The notes beneath the pieces were generated by a model. It was given only the letters and a program-made list of their open reading frames with translations, was not told the origin of the DNA and ran no database searches. This document shows, piece after piece, positions 1 through 7,864 of a DNA stretch of 64,000 bases. Position numbers and translations under genes: made by a program. This DNA is from DASPLX01 sp035627375 (GTDB lineage Bacteria > Pseudomonadota > Gammaproteobacteria > Burkholderiales > Burkholderiaceae_D): contig DASPLX010000054.1 of the NCBI GenBank assembly GCA_035627375.1, positions 42,964-106,963 on the forward strand, in the 5' to 3' direction. Positions within the stretch are counted from its first letter, which is position 1; every line of letters begins with the position of its first letter.

Positions 1-1137
1 CGGCGCCCAGAGTTCGATGCCGCCGTCCTTGAACCAGGCGGTGCAATTCTGCGGCTCGATGCTGGCGTGCGAGATGAAGGGATAGCTATAGGCCGCCTCG
101 ACGGTCTTCGCGGCGCGCGCCAGCGCGCCGGCCGGATCGCCATCCTTGCGCATCGTGCTGGCGCCGGGTTGCTTGGCGAGCGCGGCGGCTTGCGCGGCAA
201 AGCCGGCCCAACTGTCGCCGGCGTGCTTGCCTTCGTCCCAGACGACCTTCAATTGCCGGCGCGCGCTGAATGCCGCCCAGGTCGAATCGGCGACGATGGC
301 GACGCCGGGCATGAGGCCGTTGAGATTCGCGGTGCCCTCGATGACGAAGGCATCGCGCACGCCGGGCAGCGCCTTGACAGCGTCGAGATTGGCGCTGACC
401 ACCTTGCCGCCGAACACCGGGCATTTTTCATAGGCCGCGTACAGCATGCCGGGCAGCTTGACGTCGATGCCGAACAAGGGCTTGCCGGTGACGATGGCAC
501 GGTTGTCGACGCCGCCGACGCGCGTGCCGAGCAGCTTGTAGTCCTTCGGATTCTTCAGCGTGACGGCGGAGACGGCGGGCACCGGCAGCGTCGCGGCCTT
601 GGCGGCGAGTTCGCCGTAGCCCAGCGTGCGTTTCGTCGGCCGATGATGGACGGCGCTGCTGGCGGCATGGCATTCCTTGGCCGGCACGCCCCAGGTCAGC
701 GCCGCCGCTTCGACCAGCATGGTGCGCGCGGTCGCGCCGAGACGCAGGAATTCCGTGTAATTGGTGGGAGTGGAATTCGAACCGCCCGCGCCCTGGCTGC
801 CGTAGACCGGATCGAGATCGCCCTGTTCGACCACGACATCCTTCCAATTCACCTCGAGTTCCTCGGCGATCACCATCGGCAGGGAAGTCTTGATGCCCTG
901 GCCGATCTCCGGTTGCTTGGAAACCAGGGTGACGATGCCGTTCGGTGCGATGCGGATGAAAGCGTTCGGCGCGAAGGCGCCCGGCGAGGAGCCGCCTGAA
1001 GCATCCGGCTTATCGATCCGCGCGGACGCCGTGCCGGCGGATTCGAGCGAGATGCCGAGAACCAGGCCCCCGCCCACGAACACGGAGTTGCGGAGAAAGA
1101 CGCGGCGGCCGGAATCCTGCGGAACGGAAGTGCTCAT
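1..1137 (-). CDS. IorB-like molybdopterin oxidoreductase, partial
   Basis: N-terminal 379 residues of a large molybdenum-cofactor subunit of the xanthine dehydrogenase family, closest in style to the beta subunit of isoquinoline 1-oxidoreductase. The frame is open to the left edge, so the C-terminal part lies outside the window. The start ATG at 1137 follows GAAAGG at proper spacing. The first residues contain a twin-arginine-like stretch (GRRVFLRNS) followed by a hydrophobic segment, the usual Tat-type leader of periplasmic IorB proteins. Downstream are typical family stretches such as KQPEIGQGIKTSLPMVIAEE and GSQGAGGSNSTPTNY. The partner [2Fe-2S] subunit gene (iorA), often adjacent, is not seen upstream; a transposase remnant sits there instead. 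The substrate cannot be told from sequence. Confidence 0.85.
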   Translation of the reverse strand, partial: MSTSVPQDSGRRVFLRNSVFVGGGLVLGISLESAGTASARIDKPDASGGSSPGAFAPNAFIRIAPNGIVTLVSKQPEIGQGIKTSLPMVIAEELEVNWKDVVVEQGDLDPVYGSQGAGGSNSTPTNYTEFLRLGATARTMLVEAAALTWGVPAKECHAASSAVHHRPTKRTLGYGELAAKAATLPVPAVSAVTLKNPKDYKLLGTRVGGVDNRAIVTGKPLFGIDVKLPGMLYAAYEKCPVFGGKVVSANLDAVKALPGVRDAFVIEGTANLNGLMPGVAIVADSTWAAFSARRQLKVVWDEGKHAGDSWAGFAAQAAALAKQPGASTMRKDGDPAGALARAAKTVEAAYSYPFISHASIEPQNCTAWFKDGGIELWAP

Positions 1138-1335
1138 GGTGTGCCTTTCTAGGAATGCGACGATGGCGGCGTGGATGACGATGCGGATTTCATTGTGCCA
1201 TCGAACCTTTCCTGTTGCCATGCCACTAACTCGACGAATGGATGCGGACGTGATTCATCCCCTGCGCGCACGAACCCGACGAGTTGCCGTCGGCCTTGCC
1301 TGGCGACCTGCGACCTTTTCAATTACCCATATCTT
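1138..1335. other. Intergenic spacer before IS remnant
   Basis: No coding region or RNA gene is recognisable. It must hold the promoter of the minus-strand iorB-like gene and the left boundary of the IS remnant, but I could not identify clean terminal inverted repeats or a target-site duplication. Confidence 0.4.
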
Positions 1336-1364
1336 TTGACAGAGGCGGCGACGTTTCCTAGGCT
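1336..1364 (+). promoter_or_regulatory. Sigma70-like promoter of transposase remnant
   Basis: TTGACA at 1336-1341 and TAGGCT at 1359-1364 are separated by exactly 17 bp. The predicted start is about 25 bp upstream of the transposase ATG at 1397. A purine-rich AGAGGA lies 7 bp before that ATG. Confidence 0.5.
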
Positions 1365-1396
1365 AAGCGAATGATCCATCGTCAGAGGACATCGTC

Positions 1397-2444
1397 ATGG
1401 ACCAGCAGCAACGGACTGACGGCAACACGATACACGCATGCCTGGCGCAAGAATTGGATGGCTACCGCTTTCACGATGTGCGCCTGGCACGACGATTTCG
1501 TGAATTGGCAGCACAACTGTGGGATCGGCTCGGTCAGACGATCCCCATGGCGTGCCAGGATTGGTCCAATACCAAGGCAGCGTACCGATTCTTCGCGAAC
1601 CCTCATGTGCACGAAGGCGCCATCCTAGATGGGCATTTCCATTCCACAAAGGAACGGTTCGCGGCGACAGAGGAACCTGTTCTCGTCTTGCACGATACGA
1701 CGACCTTCACCTTTCAGCGTGACGATCTGCAGCCGATCGGGATGACGCACAAGGTGTATGGCGGCAAGGATGAACATGGTCGCCACAAAGCGCGGGCGAT
1801 GTGCGGCATCTTGATGCATTCCAGCTTGACGGTCACGCCCGAGGGATTGCCGCTGGGGCTGGCCGCCGTCAAATTCTGGAGCCGCCAGAAATTCAAGGGA
1901 TGCACGGCGCTCAAACGCCATACCAATCCGACACGCGTGCCGATCGAGGCCAAAGAAAGCATCCGTTGGTTGGACAACATTAAACGCGCCACGACGTTAT
2001 TGCATGCGCCGGCGCGATGCATTCACGTGGGCGATCGGGAAAGCGATATCTATGAACTGTTTTGCTTAGCGCATCAACTGGGCACCCATTTCCTGGTGCG
2101 CACCTGCGTTGACCGCTTGGCTGGCGACGGCGGCCATACGCATCCTGGCCTGGCGCCTGTTCTGGATGACAATGATGCAGCGTGCCACCGCAACGGCCGC
2201 GGCCACCGTCGCCTTCACCGCGACCGAACTGGCCTTGCTCGATCGGCTGGTTGACAACGTACCCGCGCGGGCACAACAAGCAGGAGGTCTATCGCATTAT
2301 CTGTTCAAGCTGGCGTGCTTGGGCGGCTACCTCGCGCGCTCGCGCGATCCGCCGCCAGGAAACATCGTCATCTGGCATGGGTTGACGCGTCTGACTGATA
2401 TCGAGCTCGGATTTATGGCTGCTATAGAAGTTATGGGTAATTGA
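1397..2444 (+). pseudogene. Tn5-like IS4-family transposase, internally deleted
   Basis: The first ~245 codons encode the N-terminal DNA-binding part and the first half of the DDE core of a Tn5/IS50-like IS4-family transposase: QDWSNTKAAYRFFANP, the first catalytic Asp in LHDTTTFTF, and the second in GDRESDIYE. The frame then runs out at 2254. The authentic C-terminus continues in a different frame from about 2142: LAWRLFWMTMMQR and later LGGYLARSRDPPPGN, ending at 2444. Between VRTCVDRLAGDGG and LAWRLFWM a normal family member has roughly 170 more residues, including the YREK motif with the catalytic Glu. That block is missing and the frame is shifted, so this copy cannot transpose. Confidence 0.85.
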
Positions 2445-2531
2445 AAGTCTCGTCTGACGCCTATTCAAAAAGACACCGAACAGGCGCCGAAGGGCTTCGT
2501 GAAAAATTACTTGTTTGGATATTACGCATGA

Positions 2532-3623
2532 TTATGCACGACAGATTCCTCTTAAACATTCCGCGAAAAAGGCAGCGCAACAGGTTCTACAGGCATCTCC
2601 TCCGTCGCCTCCGCCGCCGCCGGAGCATCTACAGCAATCGTCATTATCTCTTCGTTTGAGCTTCATTTCCGCTGCCTTCTCCTTGGCAGCTTGCCTTCTT
2701 TTGGCTTTTTCCTCGATTTTTTTCTGCTTTTCTTGCAACTGCTGATATCTTTGCCGCTGCGATTGCAGGTCTCTTCCTAGGGAAGCCAACTTCTTGTTGG
2801 CGGCATGCAGATCACCTGGTCCGAATAAGTGACGGAGTCCATTGTTCGAAGTGTCCGAGTAGTCGGCAATGAATTTGGCCCCTATGGCCATGAATCTGGC
2901 GTCTTCCGTATTGAAATGATATTCGGAATTTTTTGGATCCCAGTCTCTAAGTGTTGCAAGGTCAAAAAAGCCGTTATCGTTCAAAAAATCTTTTGGAAAT
3001 AAAGGCCCTTGAGGATGCTTGGCGTTCCGCCGTTCGGATGGTTCATATTTTTCGTGGCTTTGTTTATTGGTGGAGATTTTAGAATTTTTGGTATGTTCGG
3101 ACTGAACATATTCCCGTCCTTTCTTCTCGGTTTGTTGGATGAGCTTCTGTATTGACTCCTTCGGAGGAGCGAGAAATTGCTCTGCTTGCGTTTGATAAAC
3201 CCCCAACCCGACGCCAGTCTTGGCGTCAAAGACCGGTACGGCCACCCACTTCTGCTTGCGTTCCTTTTCGAAGGGCGACAAAACTCCGAGCTGTTCCATT
3301 CCCTCGGAGATGTCATCGAGCTTAATCTGAATGACGTCGACCCCATTCTCGGCCTTCCGAAAACCTGTCATATACAAGGAGGGAGGGGAGCTGTCTCTGG
3401 CGTAATTTCGCAGCGCCACCAAGTCGGCGGTTCTCACATCGACGGAATTCCCTCCCGTCAGTTGAACTTTCTGATATCCGCTTGACGATAGCCTTTCGTC
3501 CATGGAAAGAAACGGATTCCCATATCCCTCCGTCGATAGGTTTGGATTATAGGGCTCGACGTAAATATTCCCGCTAGTAATAAGTCGCGGTATGTTACTG
3601 CTTTCAATTGGATTGCCGATCAT
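2532..3623 (-). CDS. Putative type III effector, coiled-coil tail
   Basis: A 363-residue protein with no family I recognise. It follows the chaperone-like gene on the same strand after a 40-bp gap and starts at ATG 3623 behind AGGAGAG, so the two probably form an operon. The N-terminus is rich in Ser, Asn, Pro and Ile and lacks a Sec signal, as in type III secreted proteins. Residues ~285-340 are a highly charged Gln/Lys/Glu coiled coil. The last ~35 residues are unusually rich in Gly, Asp and Cys. Base composition is lower in GC than the flanking genome, suggesting transfer. The effector role is inferred from the CesT-like neighbour, composition and companion LRR genes; no secretion apparatus is in the window. 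Confidence 0.6.
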   Translation of the reverse strand: MIGNPIESSNIPRLITSGNIYVEPYNPNLSTEGYGNPFLSMDERLSSSGYQKVQLTGGNSVDVRTADLVALRNYARDSSPPSLYMTGFRKAENGVDVIQIKLDDISEGMEQLGVLSPFEKERKQKWVAVPVFDAKTGVGLGVYQTQAEQFLAPPKESIQKLIQQTEKKGREYVQSEHTKNSKISTNKQSHEKYEPSERRNAKHPQGPLFPKDFLNDNGFFDLATLRDWDPKNSEYHFNTEDARFMAIGAKFIADYSDTSNNGLRHLFGPGDLHAANKKLASLGRDLQSQRQRYQQLQEKQKKIEEKAKRRQAAKEKAAEMKLKRRDNDDCCRCSGGGGGDGGDACRTCCAAFFAECLRGICRA

Positions 3624-3662
3624 GTTTCTATCTCTCCTAAGAAGATTTGCTGGATAGGTCCG

Positions 3663-4070
3663 TTAAACGCTATAGGCATCCCAGAACTGCTTCGAAAGTG
3701 TTGCCATGTAGTCCAGCATGTCGCCCAAACTCTCCCCATCAAGTTGCGCGGAGGCGGGTAATGCGTATGTCACGACGGGAATCGATTTTTCCGGCATCAG
3801 CGAGAAGACAAAGCAATCCCGGGTGCCATAGTCATAGTTCGATGTCAGCATTTTGATTAGTTGTTCCTTGTCCGCCGGCGACAGCGGCGGGGCCAGTTGT
3901 ATCCTCACCAGCATGGAATCTTCCTGTCCTGACCCGTTGCGTTCGTCCTCGATCAATTGCATGTTTACGCCGTCGAGAACCAGACAACCTTGAGATAATG
4001 GAATCGTTTCATCGACCTTCAGGTAGGCGCACAAATCGCGAATGAGACTTTGGTTGATAAAATTTTTCAT
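3663..4070 (-). CDS. CesT-like type III secretion chaperone
   Basis: A small acidic protein of 135 residues with the size and pattern of class I type III secretion chaperones (CesT/SycE type): an N-terminal helix (SLIRDLCAYLKV), a beta core containing LVLDGVNMQLIED, and a C-terminal helix (LGDMLDYMATLSKQFWDAY). The start at 4070 is preferred because AGGGAA lies about 6 nt upstream; an in-frame ATG at 4136 would add 22 residues but lacks a clear ribosome site. It lies directly upstream of the putative effector on the same strand, the classical chaperone-effector arrangement, so it most likely binds that protein. An unrelated small cytosolic protein remains possible. Confidence 0.65.
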   Translation of the reverse strand: MKNFINQSLIRDLCAYLKVDETIPLSQGCLVLDGVNMQLIEDERNGSGQEDSMLVRIQLAPPLSPADKEQLIKMLTSNYDYGTRDCFVFSLMPEKSIPVVTYALPASAQLDGESLGDMLDYMATLSKQFWDAYSV

Positions 4071-4136
4071 TCCATTTCCCTGATTTTCCCGAAAATCCAC
4101 AACATTACGCAACGACCAAGACTGCATGGCATTCAC

Positions 4137-4578
4137 ATGAGTCTTTAGGCAGCGCCTCGTTCACACGGAATGTCATTATTTAGTGGAAGATTCTTCCAAT
4201 ACGTTCATGACTGTCGGGGGCGATAACCGCTAATACGCATAGCAACAGCGGATGCGTGCCAGCGGAAATTGGCGTACGCACTTGCCGGTGGCGGCGAATA
4301 TCGCGTTGCACACCGTCGGCTCGCCGAGGCCGGCGGCCGCTTGCTGGGCCACTGCCGCGAAACATTGGAGATGCTTTGACATGAACATACATCACAGATG
4401 GGTCACTAACGCATGACAGAGACAACCGGTGTGAAACGTGATTCGCATCGGGGAAGCTGTGCATGATGCGGGATCGGCGATGCCCATCATGGGTGAAGCG
4501 GTGCGACATGCGCCGGGAAGTGCCTCGTGCGAGGCAGGAAGATAAAACGACATTAATAAAGGTATCGAGGAAATCGCA
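4137..4578. other. Intergenic spacer between divergent effector genes
   Basis: A 442-bp gap between the minus-strand chaperone gene and the plus-strand LRR gene. It must contain both promoters. The only recognisable content is the fossil oxidoreductase C-terminus described separately. I looked for paired TTCG motifs like the Ralstonia HrpB-type box and found none. Confidence 0.5.
4230..4364 (-). pseudogene. Fossil C-terminus of an IorB-like oxidoreductase
   Basis: Read on the minus strand from about 4364 to the TAG at 4230-4232, one frame gives AAAGLGEPTVCNAIFAATGK followed by CVRQFPLAR. This matches the extreme C-terminus of the xanthine dehydrogenase/IorB large subunit, where GxGEP, NAIFAATGK and a short R-x-PL tail are conserved. 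The frame upstream does not continue the homology, and a few residues between GEP and CNAIF appear lost. It is on the same strand as the partial iorB-like gene at 1-1137 but 3 kb upstream of it, so it is debris of another copy left when the effector island was assembled. Confidence 0.55.
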
Positions 4579-5649
4579 ATGCTGAATAAATTAAATGGGA
4601 TGAATCCGGTTCGCTTTGGCTCCATGGAAAGCCAAGCGATCTTGCGCGGCAATATGGTCTTGCATGATGCGTTCGCCGCAAAGCTTCTTCAATTGGCCGG
4701 ACGGAACCCGGCGGATTCGATCAATGTCGTCAAAACGCTCGGCAACGAATATACGGTGAGCCCGAATTCCATGCGGCGCATGCAGGATTTGATCAAGGTT
4801 TGCGTGAAGCGCGTCGGCGTGCAGCATATGCGGGAGATGATCGAACAGTATCGAGACGCGATCGGCGATCGCGAACTCAAGACGGATGGCGATGTGGCGA
4901 TGGCCGCTATGCTCAATGAAGTCATCTCTTCTTGGGAGCAGGGCAAGGAAAAGATAATCGACGATGTCACGCAAGTGCTTTCCCAGGAAGCCAACGCTAT
5001 CGTAGCGAAGACTGACCTTTCCACTGAAAGGAAGAAGGAGCAGGTGAAGGCGCTGCTCGATGCGAAGACTGCGATCCTCCGTTGCCTGGAGGATGTCACC
5101 AAGACGGATCTGACGCTCACTGCCCTGCCTAAGGGACTCCTCGCCAAGCTCAATCTTCCCAGCGAATACTTGCTGCATGTAACCGACCTGCAACTCAAGA
5201 ACGCCGGACTGCAGAAGGTGCCGGATTTTGTCCATGGAATGCGCAATCTTGCATCCCTTTCCTTGGCCGGAAATGCGGAGCTCGGAAAGGTGGATCTCAG
5301 CCGACTGCCGCAATTGCAAAAGCTGGATTTGGCGTTGACGAATGTCAGTGTCGCCGCATCCCAATTGCCGCCGTCCTTGTCCGTTCTCGATTTGACTTTC
5401 ACGCCCGACCACAATGTACTGAAGGACGCGTTCATCTTGGGTAAGCGGCAGCCGGAGAGCAATGCCAAGAATGCCGGCAACATACTTGGAAAACTGCGGC
5501 AGATGAATGACGGCATGGGCGCCAAGGTTCTGTTCGCCGACGACACGTTGGCCCGCCTTGTCGAGAAAGAGCTTGATTCTTTTCCCTCTACCGAAGACAT
5601 CGTTTTCAAGGCGTCGTTGAAACAGTTGATGAGCGGTCCCCGGATTTGA
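4579..5649 (+). CDS. Leucine-rich-repeat protein, putative effector
   Basis: A 356-residue protein without Sec signal or membrane segment. ATG 4579 follows GAGGAA. Residues ~1-190 are mostly helical; residues ~195-275 form about four leucine-rich repeats (LHVTDLQLKNAGLQKVPDFV, LASLSLAGNAELGKVDLSRL, LQKLDLALTNVSV, LSVLDLTF). The ~80-residue C-terminus is again helical. The arrangement of helical head plus short LRR block and the lower GC resemble type III effectors of plant- or animal-associated proteobacteria. No catalytic motif, such as the CxD of NEL ubiquitin ligases, is seen. It is convergent with the next LRR gene. The effector role is inferred. Confidence 0.6.
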   Translation: MLNKLNGMNPVRFGSMESQAILRGNMVLHDAFAAKLLQLAGRNPADSINVVKTLGNEYTVSPNSMRRMQDLIKVCVKRVGVQHMREMIEQYRDAIGDRELKTDGDVAMAAMLNEVISSWEQGKEKIIDDVTQVLSQEANAIVAKTDLSTERKKEQVKALLDAKTAILRCLEDVTKTDLTLTALPKGLLAKLNLPSEYLLHVTDLQLKNAGLQKVPDFVHGMRNLASLSLAGNAELGKVDLSRLPQLQKLDLALTNVSVAASQLPPSLSVLDLTFTPDHNVLKDAFILGKRQPESNAKNAGNILGKLRQMNDGMGAKVLFADDTLARLVEKELDSFPSTEDIVFKASLKQLMSGPRI

Positions 5650-5672
5650 CGGAACGGAAGCGAAAGACGCGC

Positions 5673-5702
5673 GGCCGGCCGCCGAACGGCGGCACGGCCG
5701 GC
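5673..5702. terminator. Possible stem-loop between convergent genes
   Basis: A GC-rich stem formed by CCGCCG/CGGCGG around an AA loop and extended by GCCGG/CCGGC across a 3-nt bulge. It lies 24 bp after the stop of the plus-strand LRR gene. There is no U-tract on either strand, so terminator function is uncertain. Confidence 0.35.
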
Positions 5703-5782
5703 TCCGCCAGGTAATGGCGGGCCCATTCGCTCCTGTGACGGATGGCTCATGTCTTTGCGATCCACTAGTTCCTTGGCGTTCA

Positions 5783-7525
5783 TCAAGAAGGCGAGTTTTG
5801 GATCAAGAGCTTTAGGAGACCGCTATACCATTGTTGATACTCCCGAATATCCTTGTTCTTCGGATAGTCGTCGGTTTCGAACTGGTAAAGAGCCAGACGA
5901 ATGGCCTCATCGCAATCGGAAGGCTTGGAAAATCGCTTTCGATTGTCCAAGACCAGATCAAGGAGTTTCTCATGCATGTCCGGTATGTCGAGACCCCACC
6001 ATGCCGATTCGAAAATAGTGCGAGCCGCGTGGAAATAGGTGGATTTCGAATGCATGGCGCCGGAAGAGAGATGACCAGCAAGCCGACGGATCGCTTCGCC
6101 TCGGTGGGTGAGGGGTATATGCATAGCCATCTTAAATAGTGGTTCTAGTATGTCGCCTTTCAATAAATCAAGTTTTTCGGCTTGATCATAAATGGCGTCG
6201 AACAGTTCCAATCCGGCACCTGACTTGGATTGAAGAAGAAAGAGAGCGACTTCCGCCAATGATCGGCACAGGAATGCCTTGGTTTCGGGAGGCGTTCCCG
6301 GCAGCTTAATGCTCTGGAAAAAGGGGGCGCATATGCCGGCATAGGATCTATGCTCGGTCTTTTGAATTTTCTTGAGCAAGGCTCCGCATTCGGAGGGAAG
6401 CTGCAGGCGGATGAGATCAAGTATGGTATCAAGCTGAGCAGAATTCTTGACGGCGCCGATCAACGCATAGAGAGCCTTGCTTCTGATCCGCCTCGAGGTT
6501 TTCCCGACTTGCTTGCAAATGGCGTCAAATGCGATCTTTTGTGTTTCGCCCGAAAAATTCCGCTTATCCGTCGAAGAACACGGTCTCCTCATGATTCGAG
6601 CCAGCTTCTCCAGAATCACCAAACGATCCACCGTCGGCAGTCCGCAGGCAGCTTTGAACAGGGCGAAGAATTTTGACGCCCGATCGGCTTTGCTCCAACC
6701 GAAATGCTGGAGAAACACCGCCAAGAAAGCTAGCGGCGCCGTCGCATGCCTCTTGGGCAAGTTCTTCGCGGCCTCGAAGATAGCGTCGTACGCCGGTTCG
6801 ATGTCCGCCAGCCCCAGGCAGTGAAGCTGTTCGGCCAATGCAGTGAGCGGAATACCGCGGTATCTTTCCGGCTTGAATGTCGCAATCTCGGCTAGACGTT
6901 CTTTCACGTCCGATAGCGATTTCACCGCCTTGCTCGAGTCGAGCAGCTTGCTGGCAGCGCATAGCGGCACTAGGTTTTTCCGGTAGTTCTGGCTGATCTT
7001 CCGCAAGACGACAAGTTCTCCGTTGGTGAAATTGTCATGCAGCACGCTATGCAAATACGCGCCGAATTTTTCTCCTATCGGTTTCTTCGGCAAGGACAAG
7101 GAATCGATCGGGATCGATCGATCATGTTTCTGGGTGACAGAAATGGCTTCCATATTCTCCGGCTTAAGAACGATCTTGCAGGAGGGCCCGAGGTTCGGCG
7201 TCAATTCGCATACGCTCTTCTGGTTCAGCTCGTTGCCGGAGAGATCGAGTTCCTCGATCCAGGTGAGCATGCTTAACAGATCGCGGAGCTTGCCGACAGA
7301 CTGAAGATCGCGCTCGTTCTCGAACAGGAGATTCAACTGGCAATGCGACAGGTCCAGTCTTGACGTTCTGTCGTTGAAACAAGCCCGAAGCCGTTCCCTG
7401 GCGTGAATCGGCAACCGGTTTTCGATTTTTTGCAGCTTGCTTGCGAAATCTTTCCTTTCCGTTTGAGTCTCGTCCGGGACGAAGCTGATATTCATAGGCG
7501 AGCTGTTCGAATTCAGGTTGATCAT
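5783..7525 (-). CDS. Large LRR/helical-repeat protein, putative effector
   Basis: A 580-residue protein starting at ATG 7525 after a GGGAATAGG stretch. The N-terminus is polar (Asn/Ser rich) with no Sec leader. Residues ~50-110 hold two or three leucine-rich repeats (TSRLDLSHCQLNLL, IEELDLSGNELNQ). The remaining ~450 residues are alpha-helical repeats of about 35-40 residues with frequent LxxLA patterns, resembling an armadillo/HEAT-like solenoid. I do not recognise a catalytic domain. GC is distinctly lower than in the PKS genes. Together with the LRR gene facing it and the chaperone-effector pair it makes a small island of likely secreted virulence or symbiosis proteins. Confidence 0.55.
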   Translation of the reverse strand: MINLNSNSSPMNISFVPDETQTERKDFASKLQKIENRLPIHARERLRACFNDRTSRLDLSHCQLNLLFENERDLQSVGKLRDLLSMLTWIEELDLSGNELNQKSVCELTPNLGPSCKIVLKPENMEAISVTQKHDRSIPIDSLSLPKKPIGEKFGAYLHSVLHDNFTNGELVVLRKISQNYRKNLVPLCAASKLLDSSKAVKSLSDVKERLAEIATFKPERYRGIPLTALAEQLHCLGLADIEPAYDAIFEAAKNLPKRHATAPLAFLAVFLQHFGWSKADRASKFFALFKAACGLPTVDRLVILEKLARIMRRPCSSTDKRNFSGETQKIAFDAICKQVGKTSRRIRSKALYALIGAVKNSAQLDTILDLIRLQLPSECGALLKKIQKTEHRSYAGICAPFFQSIKLPGTPPETKAFLCRSLAEVALFLLQSKSGAGLELFDAIYDQAEKLDLLKGDILEPLFKMAMHIPLTHRGEAIRRLAGHLSSGAMHSKSTYFHAARTIFESAWWGLDIPDMHEKLLDLVLDNRKRFSKPSDCDEAIRLALYQFETDDYPKNKDIREYQQWYSGLLKLLIQNSPS

Positions 7526-7864
7526 AAGTACCTATTCCCTTTCCTATCGAGACAAATGAATGACGTGAATTCTCGGTGAGTGGCACGGGGAGCGCGTTCG
7601 TTCGATGCGTTCCGGATTAATCTGTGCGCCGGCTTCGACGCCGCCGGCGAACGGCATGGCGGTTCGGGATCGGGCGGGCGCGAAAGGGACTGCTCTGTGG
7701 GGCGATGAGGAGGCGGGAGGTGCGGGGCCGGAGGCCGGTCGCGGCGATCGAAGGCGAGTGCCAGGCGCGCGCCTCCGCGATCGTGTTGCTATCGCGCGGA
7801 TGGGCAACGCGGCAGTCGTCTTCGAGCGTCCGGCGGGAACCGTAAATCGCGGCGTGTAGGGCTG
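7526..7864. other. Intergenic spacer, no recognised content
   Basis: A 339-bp gap between the start of the LRR gene and the stop of the M50 gene. It marks the change from lower-GC island to high-GC genome. I see no coding region, repeat or clear terminator. Confidence 0.4.

Noticed and set aside
1138..1396. Search for an iorA subunit upstream of the iorB-like gene
   Set aside because: No frame shows the Cys motifs of a [2Fe-2S] subunit; the space is too short and ends in the IS remnant.
4180..4509. Minus-strand open frame in the effector-island spacer
   Set aside because: It is out of frame with the IorB-like C-terminal homology, which lies in another frame of the same DNA, and no start signal is seen.
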